A stretch of 64,000 nt of DNA, from assembly GCA_946555345.1 (NCBI GenBank), contig CAMNSS010000018.1, positions 1 to 64,000 of the forward strand. Direction: 5' to 3'. Shown here piece by piece: positions 48,701 to 57,747 of this stretch. Position numbers and translations under genes: made by a program. The stretch comes from an uncultured Eubacterium sp. (lineage in GTDB: Bacteria > Bacillota > Clostridia > Peptostreptococcales > Anaerovoracaceae). The notes below the pieces were generated by a model, which saw only the letters and a list, made by a program, of their open reading frames with translations, had not been told where the DNA came from and did no database searches. Numbering within the stretch: the stretch's first letter is position 1; each line of letters begins with the position of its first letter.

Positions 48701-49576
48701 CTATTTCTTCCGCACCGGCATGATGATCTTCGTAATGTGCTCGTTTTCATTGTCGATATCCACCGGGGAGACGATAAACTCTTCGGAAATCGGGCCGGAA
48801 AGCTCATATCCGTTCTGGTTAATCCATTGCAGCATATTGATATGGCTGTTTACGGCGTCCGCATACCTGCCGACGTGTATCTTCGTGATCGCATCAAAGC
48901 CGCCGAAAGTCCGAAAATCCTTGCCCGCATGGTCATCGCCGTCCACGAGAATCCCAAACTCCACATCAGTATCCTTCATCAGAAACTGCTCCAAGGGCTG
49001 TGCATAATAAGTGACGATGATCGGGCTTTTACGGATGAGGTTCAGTTCGGTGCATTTATCGGTAATGGTAATCCATTGCTCTAAGGATACTTCAGAATTG
49101 CAGTAATTTTTCATGATATTCCGCACATAGACGAGCGTCCCCTGCGGAATTTTTTCCAGCGTGATGGTATCCATCGTATCCATATAGGCATTGGAAAATA
49201 TGCCAGCTGGACGGGCGAGGATATCGCCGCCCCGCTGCAAACGCTCCCGCAGGTTTTCGCCCGTGGCGCGCCGCATTTCCAGTTCCCGGATTTCCGCTTC
49301 GATCGCTTCCAGGCGGTTGTTGACGGCTTCCTCCATTTCCTCCACGTTGAGATTGGCAAAAAGATCTTCGATCTCTTTGATGCCAAATCCCAGCTTCCGC
49401 AGCTGGCGGATGATAAACAGCTTGACCATCTGCGCCTTGCTGTAATAGCGGTACTTGCTCTCTTCATTTCTAAATTCGGGAATAACGAGGCCTATTTTGT
49501 CATAATAGCGCAGGGTTTTAATGGACAGGCTGCACATTGCCGCAACCTCGCCGATCGAATATTTTTTATCCAGCAT
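48701..49576 (-). CDS. MerR-family regulator with GyrI-like effector-binding domain
   Basis: YSIGEVAAMCSLSIKTLRYYDKIGLV HTH; C-terminal effector-binding pattern. Confidence 0.9.
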   Translation of the reverse strand: MLDKKYSIGEVAAMCSLSIKTLRYYDKIGLVIPEFRNEESKYRYYSKAQMVKLFIIRQLRKLGFGIKEIEDLFANLNVEEMEEAVNNRLEAIEAEIRELEMRRATGENLRERLQRGGDILARPAGIFSNAYMDTMDTITLEKIPQGTLVYVRNIMKNYCNSEVSLEQWITITDKCTELNLIRKSPIIVTYYAQPLEQFLMKDTDVEFGILVDGDDHAGKDFRTFGGFDAITKIHVGRYADAVNSHINMLQWINQNGYELSGPISEEFIVSPVDIDNENEHITKIIMPVRKK

Positions 49577-49591
49577 ATTACCTTCCCTTCC

Positions 49592-50827
49592 TTACCGTAT
49601 GCCGAGCAGCTTCCTGATCGCAGCTTCCAGCCCTTCCACGGAGAGCGGGTACATCGATACGACGGAGCGGATGCGCTCGATCGTAACACGCCCCCTGGCG
49701 GTCTCCCACTGCTCCCTGGGGATCGGGTTCATCCACGCCGCCTCTTGGCAGTGACCGACAAGGCGCGCAAGCCAAGCCACGCCGGAAACGCCATCGGATA
49801 CGCGGTTTCTCCGGTTTCCATTGTAATAGCGCAACTCCCACGATGCCATGGATGCATCCCCCACGAACAAGAGCCGGTAATCCCGGTCCGTGTTTTGCAA
49901 GAGCCACTGCGTATCGACGCTGTCCGCCAGATTGCATCCCGGATCTTTATACAGTTTATTATAAGGGCAATTATGAAAATAGTAAATTTTTAAATCCTTA
50001 AAATGATTTTCTTTGCTCACGGCCTGGAACAGGCGGCTGCACAGCCGCGCGTATTTTTCCATCGAGCCGCCGGAATCAAACATTGCGATGAGCTTGACCG
50101 TATTCTTTCGCGGGTAATCGTAGACCAGCCGCAGCATCCCCGCATTCTCGCAAGTCTTCGCTACGGTAGCCTCGATATCCAGCGCATCCCTCCGCTGTCC
50201 TTGGCGGGCGGAAAACTGCCGCAAGCGGCGCAGCGCAGTCTGGAAATGCCGGATATCCAAGGGTTCATCCTCCCGGAAATCGCGGTAAGATACCTCGGAA
50301 ATAACCTGCATCGCACGCTGGCTGTTTCCATCGCCCCCGATGCGAAATCCGTCATGGCTGTATCCCGAATTTCCCAACGGGGACGTTCCCGCCGTACCGA
50401 TCCAGCGCGTCCCACCGTTATGTTCGTTTTTCTGCTCCATAAGCCGTTTCTCCAGCAAGTTTTCCAATTCTTCATGCGAAAGCGTGGTTCGCTCGTCTGC
50501 CTCATCCTGGTCGTAAGGCATCTGCTCCATCGGCGTATGTAAATACGCCCATAAATAACCGGGAATTTCCGCATCCGCCATGCTTGCCCCAAAATACGCA
50601 CGGAAGGCTTGCTCATACGCATCGTAATCCGCTTCCGATTTGACCAGGATACAGCGGCTCAACTCATAAAACTTCCGCAAATTAGAATCCGCAAGCCCCT
50701 TGTCAAGCGCCTCCATCAATGTCATCCATTCATCTAAGGATACCTTGATCCCCGCTTTGCGCAACTGATAAAAAAACTGTGAGAATGCCATGCCTGCCCT
50801 TGCTTCCCCTTTCCTGCCAAAAAACAT
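49592..50827 (-). CDS. CoxE-like VWA domain protein
   Basis: KLIAMFDSGGSMEKYARLCSRLFQAV (MIDAS-like DxGxS), N-term FSQFFYQLRKAGIKVSLDEWMTLMEAL typical of CoxE-like proteins. Confidence 0.8.
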   Translation of the reverse strand: MFFGRKGEARAGMAFSQFFYQLRKAGIKVSLDEWMTLMEALDKGLADSNLRKFYELSRCILVKSEADYDAYEQAFRAYFGASMADAEIPGYLWAYLHTPMEQMPYDQDEADERTTLSHEELENLLEKRLMEQKNEHNGGTRWIGTAGTSPLGNSGYSHDGFRIGGDGNSQRAMQVISEVSYRDFREDEPLDIRHFQTALRRLRQFSARQGQRRDALDIEATVAKTCENAGMLRLVYDYPRKNTVKLIAMFDSGGSMEKYARLCSRLFQAVSKENHFKDLKIYYFHNCPYNKLYKDPGCNLADSVDTQWLLQNTDRDYRLLFVGDASMASWELRYYNGNRRNRVSDGVSGVAWLARLVGHCQEAAWMNPIPREQWETARGRVTIERIRSVVSMYPLSVEGLEAAIRKLLGIR

Positions 50828-50834
50828 ACCAGCA

Positions 50835-50903
50835 AAAAAGTTTCTCCCTGCGGCAAAGAATGCGGAAAAAACGTTTCCGGCTTCGCTGCACGCAAGGAGA
50901 AAC
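50835..50903 (-). terminator. Large terminator hairpin downstream of the double-hotdog gene
   Basis: GTTTCTCCTTGCG ... CGCAGGGAGAAACTTTTTTG on the minus strand. Confidence 0.65.
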
Positions 50904-50917
50904 CCTGTTAGATTCGG

Positions 50918-51760
50918 TTAAACTTCATATACGAACTGAACGACGGTTGACAGAGGCGGGTCCTCCAATACGTCGATCGAGCTTGGGAACGGCGGATTTT
51001 CAGGAACGTCGATGATCTTGTATGCACGGACCTCGATCAGGTTCTTGTTTCCGTCCACCTTCTTGATCTTGGCGATATATTCCATATAATCCCCGGCAAA
51101 GCAAGGAACGTAGAGCCTTACCTTTTTCGTTTCCACGCATCTGCCGATGTTGCCGTAGGTCTTCGCCATCAGCCGCTTGGCCGTGTCCTCCATCAGCGTG
51201 ATGCTCCTCGCCCCGTTTACAACGCCGCCGCCGTAAAAAACGTCACGGTCTGACATACGGTAACGGTACGTCATGGTCTCGCCGTCTTCGCTCATGCCAT
51301 CTTCCAGCGGGAAGTCCTCCAGCGCCCTCCACGGGTCGATTACCGCTCCGTCAGGCTGTTCCCCTCTCTGCAAATGCTTCTTGACAACCAGGCGCACATT
51401 TCCTTCCGTACACAGCACAGGCTCGTCAAACCAAACCATATCGCCAGGCTTATAATCCGTCTTGCCCGCACGGTCCGCTGGCGTAGCCAGCTTGAATACT
51501 TCGATGCGGCAGTCTCTCGACGTGTTCCCGACATGGGTCAGCGTCGCCTTGTACTCCATCATATCGCCTACATATACGTCTTCATAAATCTTAACGTCAT
51601 GGTATCCCAGGCACAGCGATTCATCGCCGTCGCAGAGAATCATTTCCTCCGTCTCAACATCGCCGATAAAATCAAACTGCCTTCCCACAGGAACGATGCC
51701 GTCAGGCGTGTTCGCATCGGCAGTCGTCATGTTATAGCTTAAATAAGATACCTTTCTCAT
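50918..51760 (-). CDS. Fused double-hotdog protein, both halves resembling 3-aminobutyryl-CoA ammonia-lyase (Kal)
   Basis: N-half FDFIGDVETEEMILCDGDESLCLGYHDVKIYEDVYVGDMMEYKATLTHVGNTSRDCRIEV; C-half YRYRMSDRDVFYGGGVVNGARSITLMEDTAKRLM...VRLYVPCFAGDYMEYIAKIKKVDGNKNLIEVRAYKII. Confidence 0.7.
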   Translation of the reverse strand: MRKVSYLSYNMTTADANTPDGIVPVGRQFDFIGDVETEEMILCDGDESLCLGYHDVKIYEDVYVGDMMEYKATLTHVGNTSRDCRIEVFKLATPADRAGKTDYKPGDMVWFDEPVLCTEGNVRLVVKKHLQRGEQPDGAVIDPWRALEDFPLEDGMSEDGETMTYRYRMSDRDVFYGGGVVNGARSITLMEDTAKRLMAKTYGNIGRCVETKKVRLYVPCFAGDYMEYIAKIKKVDGNKNLIEVRAYKIIDVPENPPFPSSIDVLEDPPLSTVVQFVYEV

Positions 51761-51807
51761 TGCAAGGACCTCCTTTTTATGTATTATCCTCCGATATTTT
51801 ATGCAAA

Positions 51808-52989
51808 TTACAGAACGCCTTCCGCTTTCAGCTTTTCTTCCTCTTCGGCTGTAATGCCGAAGATTTCCTGGTTATGCTGCCCCAAAAGCGGCGAAGGAAA
51901 TTCCACTGCGCCCGGGGTTTCCGAAAGCTTCATCACACAGCCCTGGAAATACAGGTCGCCGGCAGTCGGATGCTCGCAGTGTACCATCATGTCGCGCGCC
52001 TGGATCTGCGGATGCTCGATCGCTTCCTTCACGTTGAGCACAGGACCGCAAGGGATGCCTGCAGTTTCCATGATTTCTTCGATTTCACCCTTCGTATAAT
52101 TCTTGCTCCAATCCCTGATGATATTTTGCAAATCCGGCTGGTAATTCTGGCAGCGTAAATCGTTTGTCGCATAGCGCGGATCTTCTAAAAGCTCCGTATG
52201 CCCGATCGTATGGCAGAACGTATCGAACAGCCTGTCGTTGCCGACGCCGATGGCAATGAATCCATCCTTGCATTCAAACAGGTCGAACGGCGAAATAGAC
52301 GGGTCGATGTTTCCGTTTCGTTCCGGGATGTATCCGCCCATTGTGTACTTCACCAGTGAGTTTTCCAAAAGGCTGAAAATCGTATCGAGCATCGCCACGT
52401 CCACCTGCTGTCCTTCCCCGGTTCTCTCGCGATGGACGAGGGCCGTCAAAACGCCTACCGCCAGATAAATTCCGGCCACGTGGTCTGCGATGGATGGACC
52501 TACCTTCGTCGGGATGGAATCAGGAAAGCCCGTCAGGTTTGCCATGCCGCCCATGGCCTGTGCCACGACATCATAACATGGCCTGGTCTTGAGAGGTCCA
52601 TACTGCCCGAAGCCCGACCCAGAAGCGTAGATAATTTGTGGATTTATTTTTTTCACTGTTTCATAGTCGATGCCCAATCGCTCCGTAACGCCGCCTTTGT
52701 AGTTTTCAACTAAGACGTCTGCGTCCTTTACCAGCTTAAAGAACAGCTCCTTGCCCTTTTCCGACTTGAGGTTCAGTGTAGCGCCCTTTTTATTCCGGTT
52801 GACATAGCAGAAAAACCCGCTTTCGCCGCTGGCTTCATCGATCGGGCCCCATGTCCTGCACTGCTCGCCGTTAACCGGCTCGATCTTGAGAACCTCCGCA
52901 CCGTAATCCGCCAAAATCATCGTGCAAAACGGACCGTTCAATGCAGACGTAAGGTCGATTACTTTAATTCCTTCTAGTGCTTTTTTCAT
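51808..52989 (-). CDS. Family III CoA-transferase (CaiB/BaiF/Frc type)
   Basis: GIKVIDLTSALNGPFCTMILADYGAEVLKIEP, NRNKKGATLNLKSEKGKELF, DVLVENYKGGVTERLGIDYE. Confidence 0.93.
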   Translation of the reverse strand: MKKALEGIKVIDLTSALNGPFCTMILADYGAEVLKIEPVNGEQCRTWGPIDEASGESGFFCYVNRNKKGATLNLKSEKGKELFFKLVKDADVLVENYKGGVTERLGIDYETVKKINPQIIYASGSGFGQYGPLKTRPCYDVVAQAMGGMANLTGFPDSIPTKVGPSIADHVAGIYLAVGVLTALVHRERTGEGQQVDVAMLDTIFSLLENSLVKYTMGGYIPERNGNIDPSISPFDLFECKDGFIAIGVGNDRLFDTFCHTIGHTELLEDPRYATNDLRCQNYQPDLQNIIRDWSKNYTKGEIEEIMETAGIPCGPVLNVKEAIEHPQIQARDMMVHCEHPTAGDLYFQGCVMKLSETPGAVEFPSPLLGQHNQEIFGITAEEEEKLKAEGVL

Positions 52990-53151
52990 CGTTACTCTCC
53001 TTTAATATTTATATTCCTTTTCGTTACGCTAAATCAATAAGCTCATTTTATCATAAATAGATTGGTAAATGTATATGCCAATAAAATTTTTTTATCGGAT
53101 TTTACATCCCTTCATCCGCTTTCAAACTCTCCCCTAGGAGTACGGTTTGCG

Positions 53152-53199
53152 TGAAAAAGCAAGGAATGAACAAAATGCCTTCCTTCATTCCCTGCTTTG
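53152..53199 (-). terminator. Terminator downstream of etfA
   Basis: AAAGCAGGGAATGAA...TTCATTCCTTGCTTTTTC on the minus strand. Confidence 0.7.
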
Positions 53200-53220
53200 C
53201 TTTCGCTATTTGGAAAAGCC

Positions 53221-54327
53221 TTACTTGCTTGCCTTTGCCTCTTGGATCGCTTCCACCAGCATCGGCACAACCTTGAACAAGTCGCCCACAATACCATAGT
53301 CAGCGATATCGAAGATCGGTGCATTTTCATTCTTGTTAACGGCTATGATCAGCTCCGAATCCTGCATACCTGCCTTATGCTGAATCGCGCCGGAAATGCC
53401 CAGCGCCACATAAACCTTAGGATGCACGGTCTTTCCCGTCTGCCCAACCTGATGGTCTGCGGAAAGCCATCCCGAATCGATCGTCGCACGGCTGCCGCCT
53501 ACCACGCCGCCGCCAAACGCATCGGCCAGTTCATGGGCGAGCGCGATTCCTTTGTCGATATCCTTGCTGATCCCGCGGCCTACCGATACGATAACGTCCG
53601 CACCGATCAAATCAACCAGCTGCTTCGCTTCTTTAACGACCTCTATCACCTGCGTCCTCATGTCGGCATCCGAAAGCGTTACCGGATAAAGTTCAACCTC
53701 GCAGGCATCAGCCTTTGCCTGGTCAAACGCAGCCTTCTTCATTACGCCCGGGCGAACCGTTGACATGCATGGGCGGAATCTAGGACAGATGATCGTCGCC
53801 ATCAAATGCCCGCCGAATGCAGGACGCGTCATCTTCAAGTTCACATCCTCCATATCGAATTTCGTGTTTGACAAGTCCAGCGTGGAAGAGGTTTCAAGGA
53901 AATCCACATAGTTTTCCATCTCGATATCCAGGTGAGTACAGTCGGCTGTCAGTCCTGTATGAAGGCGGGCAGCGCACCTCGGACCGAGGTCTCGCCCGAT
54001 GTTCGTCGCACCCAGCAAAATAACCTCCGGCTTCAGATCCATCGCTACATCGCAAAGCACCTTTGCATAAGCATCCGTCGTGTATACCTTTAAATCAGGA
54101 TGCTGGCATACGATTACCTTGTCTGCGCCATAGCCGCCCAGCTCCTTTGCCAGGCCTTCCACCTGGTCGCCCAGGAGTACGCCGACCAGCTTCGAGCCTC
54201 TTTCATCAGCCAGCTTCCTGCCTTCGGAAACCAGTTCGAAATCCGTACTCATCAATTTTCCATCACGTTGTTCGCAGAACACCCAAATATCCTTGAACGC
54301 GCTTATATCTGCACTGTTAAAAGCCAT
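53221..54327 (-). CDS. etfA: Electron transfer flavoprotein subunit alpha
   Basis: ADVIVSVGRGI, GGVVGGSRATIDSGWLSADHQVGQTGKTVHPKVYVALGISGAIQHKAGM. Confidence 0.97.
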   Translation of the reverse strand: MAFNSADISAFKDIWVFCEQRDGKLMSTDFELVSEGRKLADERGSKLVGVLLGDQVEGLAKELGGYGADKVIVCQHPDLKVYTTDAYAKVLCDVAMDLKPEVILLGATNIGRDLGPRCAARLHTGLTADCTHLDIEMENYVDFLETSSTLDLSNTKFDMEDVNLKMTRPAFGGHLMATIICPRFRPCMSTVRPGVMKKAAFDQAKADACEVELYPVTLSDADMRTQVIEVVKEAKQLVDLIGADVIVSVGRGISKDIDKGIALAHELADAFGGGVVGGSRATIDSGWLSADHQVGQTGKTVHPKVYVALGISGAIQHKAGMQDSELIIAVNKNENAPIFDIADYGIVGDLFKVVPMLVEAIQEAKASK

Positions 54328-54344
54328 TTTCCTCTCTCCTTCCT

Positions 54345-55148
54345 CTAAATTACATGCTTTTTCAACAATCTGTCTGCCAAATCAGCCGCCGTCGATTTAT
54401 CCGCACCTTCCAGCATAACGCCGACGCCCTTCTGCGGCGGCGTGAACGATTTGAAGATATTGGTCGGAGAACCCTTTAATCCGATGGTGTCCGGCTCAAG
54501 GAGCGGTTCGTCCTTTAACGCTTCAAAATCAAGCACCGCAAGCGGACGGGAATAGCATTCGTTAATCCCTGTAAGCGTCATGTAGCGCGGCGTGATGTTA
54601 TTGTCCTTGATGCACGTGATCAGGCATGGCGTCTGGACTTTTATCTTCATGTAGCCGTCTTCCAGCATTCTCTTGACTACGATGTCCTTTCCATCCTTAT
54701 GCAGCTCTGCACAGTATGTAACCTGCGGGATATCCAGCTTTTCCGCCAGCTGCGGCCCGACCTGCGCCGTATCGCCATCGATCGCCTGGCGTCCGCAGAA
54801 GATGATGTCTTCCTCCGCAAGCCCCAAGTGCGAAATTGCCGCCGCGATAATCTGGGATGTCGCAAACGTGTCAGAACCGCCGAACTCCCTCGCCGAAATC
54901 AACACTGCATCATCTGCGCCCATCGCCAGCAGTTCGCGGAGCATTCCTTCTGCCGGAGGAGGTCCCATCGTTACCGCCGTCACCTGGCAACCCGTCGCAT
55001 CCTTTAACATCAATGCCTGTTCCATCGCGCTTAAATCATCGTGATTGATGATGGTCGCCATGGACGCCCTGTTTAATGTTCCATCCGGATTTACCGCAAC
55101 AACGCCTGAAGTATCCGGAACTTGTTTTACGCATACATATATTCTCAT
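54345..55148 (-). CDS. etfB: Electron transfer flavoprotein subunit beta
   Basis: VCVKQVPDTSGV, AMEQALMLKD, IIFCGRQAIDGDTAQVGPQLAEKL. Confidence 0.97.
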   Translation of the reverse strand: MRIYVCVKQVPDTSGVVAVNPDGTLNRASMATIINHDDLSAMEQALMLKDATGCQVTAVTMGPPPAEGMLRELLAMGADDAVLISAREFGGSDTFATSQIIAAAISHLGLAEEDIIFCGRQAIDGDTAQVGPQLAEKLDIPQVTYCAELHKDGKDIVVKRMLEDGYMKIKVQTPCLITCIKDNNITPRYMTLTGINECYSRPLAVLDFEALKDEPLLEPDTIGLKGSPTNIFKSFTPPQKGVGVMLEGADKSTAADLADRLLKKHVI

Positions 55149-55164
55149 TGCTTTACACCCTTCC

Positions 55165-56319
55165 TTATTTGCCCATTACCGCTCTTGAAATAACGACCTT
55201 GTGAACCTCTGACGTTCCTTCGTAAATTTCAGTAATCTTAGCGTCGCGATACATGCGTTCCAGCGGATAATCCTTCATATATCCGTACCCGCCGTGTATC
55301 TGGAGCGCCAGGTTGGTCACGAAGCGCGCATTTTCGGATGCGTTCAGCTTGCACATCGCTGCCTCTTTGGTGAACGGCTTGCCTGCATCCTCCAGGTATG
55401 CGGCTTTGTATACTAGCGTTTCAGCGGCTTCCGTCTTGGTCGCCATGTCCGCTATGTACCACTGGATTCCCTGCAGCGCCGCAATCGGCTTGCCGAACTG
55501 TACCCTTTCATGGCTGTATTTCACCGCCATGTCGATCGCTTCCTTTGCAACGCCGAGCGCCTGTGCGCCTACGCCGATCCTTGCGCCATCCAGCGCCTGC
55601 ATCGCAATCTTGAAGCCTTGGCCTTCCTTGCCGAGCAGGTTTTCAGCCGGAACACGGCAGTCTTCAAAGATCAGCTCCGCCGTTTCAGAGCCTGCGATTC
55701 CCATCTTGTTTTCAACCTTACCGACGCTGAATCCAGGCATGGTGTTCTCAACGATCAGGGCGGACATCCCCTTCAAGCCCTTCGACGGGTCGGTCAGGGC
55801 GAAAATCACCAGGACGCTGGCGCGGCTGCCGCCTGAAATAAAGCACTTGCCGCCGTTTAATACATATTCGTTCGTTTCCGAATCGAGGATGGCGGTCGTC
55901 TGTACAGACCCTGCGTCAGATCCTGCGTTCGGTTCGGTCAGGGCAAACGCACCGAGTTCCCCGCCCTTTGTCAAGCGAGGGAGGAACTTTTCCTTCTGCG
56001 CCTTATTTCCGAATTTATTGATCGCTTGCGGTGCAATCAGGTGAATCGATAAGATCGCAGCAGACGCCATGCATTTTCTGGCAAATTCTGTTACGGCAAT
56101 CACCTTTTCGGTCGCTCCGCCGCCTGTACCGCCAAATTCCTGCGGCACGCCGATTCCTGTGAATCCCACCTCAGCCATCTTTTTAAAATTTTCCAGTGGG
56201 AAAACGTGCTGTTCGTCCACATCAGCAGCGATTGGCTCCAGTTCATTTTCAGCGAACTGTTTCGCCACCTTTTTCAGCAATTCCTGCTCTCTCGTTAATG
56301 AAAAGTCCATATGCTCCAC
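55165..56319 (-). CDS. Acyl-CoA dehydrogenase (short-chain/butyryl-CoA dehydrogenase type)
   Basis: FALTEPNAGSDAGSVQTTA, VQFGKPIAALQGIQWYIADMA, QIHGGYGYMKDYPLERMYRDAKITEIYEGTSEV; bcd-etfB-etfA order. Confidence 0.95.
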   Translation of the reverse strand: MEHMDFSLTREQELLKKVAKQFAENELEPIAADVDEQHVFPLENFKKMAEVGFTGIGVPQEFGGTGGGATEKVIAVTEFARKCMASAAILSIHLIAPQAINKFGNKAQKEKFLPRLTKGGELGAFALTEPNAGSDAGSVQTTAILDSETNEYVLNGGKCFISGGSRASVLVIFALTDPSKGLKGMSALIVENTMPGFSVGKVENKMGIAGSETAELIFEDCRVPAENLLGKEGQGFKIAMQALDGARIGVGAQALGVAKEAIDMAVKYSHERVQFGKPIAALQGIQWYIADMATKTEAAETLVYKAAYLEDAGKPFTKEAAMCKLNASENARFVTNLALQIHGGYGYMKDYPLERMYRDAKITEIYEGTSEVHKVVISRAVMGK

Positions 56320-56618
56320 CCTTTCCTTTAAAATTTATAGTTTTTCATATAGCATACAAGATTCTTTATTTTCAGTTTAAATGATATAACGCTGGACAGT
56401 CAAGACTTGATTCTTTTTTTGCCCATGCTTTTTGCCGCATTTTAACAATAAGCCTCCACTAAGGGGAGGCTTTGCTGTGCGTACGCTTCATTTCATTGAA
56501 ACCTAACAAAACGGCCTGCGCCGTTTCTTGTTCAATGGCTGCCCTTGCGCCGTTTCTTGTCTAGCGGCGCACTTTTCCCAAGGGTTGGACTTGTCACATT
56601 TTCCAAAAGGTTCACGGG

Positions 56619-56711
56619 ACATCCGGGACAAGCCCCGGATATTCACTGGATATTCGGGATAGATCCCCGGTGTTTGCTGGATACTCAGGACAGGCCTCTA
56701 TGCTGCCCACG
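56619..56711. repeat. Degenerate 31-bp tandem repeat, about 3 units
   Basis: acatccgggacaagccccggatattcactgg / atattcgggatagatccccggtgtttgctgg / atactcaggacaggcctctatgctgcccacgg. Confidence 0.65.
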
Positions 56712-56730
56712 GCAATCTTTCCTGCATGAT

Positions 56731-56771
56731 AAAAAATGCGCAAGGCGAAATCAAAGATTCCGCCTTGCGCA
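56731..56771 (-). terminator. metA terminator
   Basis: TGCGCAAGGCG...CGCCTTGCGCATTTTTT. Confidence 0.8.
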
Positions 56772-56804
56772 CAGATCGCCTGCCTCTTGGCAACGCTTCA
56801 CAAA

Positions 56805-57731
56805 TTAAGAATTAAACGGCGTCCCGTATAAGTCATACGGCGTCGTCTGGTAAACGTAATAATTCAGCCAGTTACTGAAAAGAAGGCTGGCATGACTCCG
56901 CCAGCGGAACAAAATATCATCCTCCGGGTCGTCATTCCTGAAATAGTTCTTTGGCACATCGATTTTCATGCCCTTGTTCACATCCCTGAAATATTCCCCT
57001 GCAAGCGTGCCTTTATCATACTCCTGATGCCCCATCACAAAAATCTGCCGCCCGTTTTCCGTCGAAATGATGTGCGGTCCCGCTTCCCTGGAATCAGCCA
57101 AAATCCTTAACGCCCCGCACTTTTCAATGTCCTCCCGCAAAACCTCCGTATGCCTTGAATGCGGCGCATAAAAGAACTCGTCAAATCCACGCATCAACGG
57201 ATTATGCGGACGCAGCACTTTATGCTCGAATACGCCGAACATCTTTTGCTCCAGCATATGCTTGTCAATGCCATAATGATAGTACAAGCTTGCCTGCGCA
57301 CCCCAGCAGATGAACATACTGCTGTAGACGCGCGCTTTTGCAAATTCAAAAATTTCACAGAGTTCCTTCCAATAGTCTACCTGTTCATACGGCATCAATT
57401 CTACCGGTGCGCCCGTCAGGATCATTCCATCAAAATAATCATCTTTGATCTCGTCTATCGTTTTATAAAACGAATCCAGATGCTCCTGGGAAATGTTCCT
57501 CGATTCGTGAGAACCCATCGTGACAAGCGTCATTTCGACCTGGATCGGCGTGTTTGCCAGCACTCTCGCAAGCTGTGTCTCCGTCGCAATTTTCGTCGGC
57601 ATCAGGTTTACGATCACGATCTTCAGCGGGCGGATGTCCTGGGTTTCCGCTCTTCTTCTATTGATGGTAAATATATTCTCGCTCTGCAACGCTTCCGCCG
57701 CCGGAAGCTCGTTGGGTATAATTAATGGCAT
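56805..57731 (-). CDS. metA: Homoserine O-acyltransferase, MetA family
   Basis: MPLIIPNELPAAEALQSENIFTINRRRAETQDIRPLKIVIVNLMPTKIATETQLARVLANTPIQVEM; FICWGAQASLYYHYGI. Confidence 0.95.
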   Translation of the reverse strand: MPLIIPNELPAAEALQSENIFTINRRRAETQDIRPLKIVIVNLMPTKIATETQLARVLANTPIQVEMTLVTMGSHESRNISQEHLDSFYKTIDEIKDDYFDGMILTGAPVELMPYEQVDYWKELCEIFEFAKARVYSSMFICWGAQASLYYHYGIDKHMLEQKMFGVFEHKVLRPHNPLMRGFDEFFYAPHSRHTEVLREDIEKCGALRILADSREAGPHIISTENGRQIFVMGHQEYDKGTLAGEYFRDVNKGMKIDVPKNYFRNDDPEDDILFRWRSHASLLFSNWLNYYVYQTTPYDLYGTPFNS

Positions 57732-57747
57732 TGATGCGCTCTCCTTC

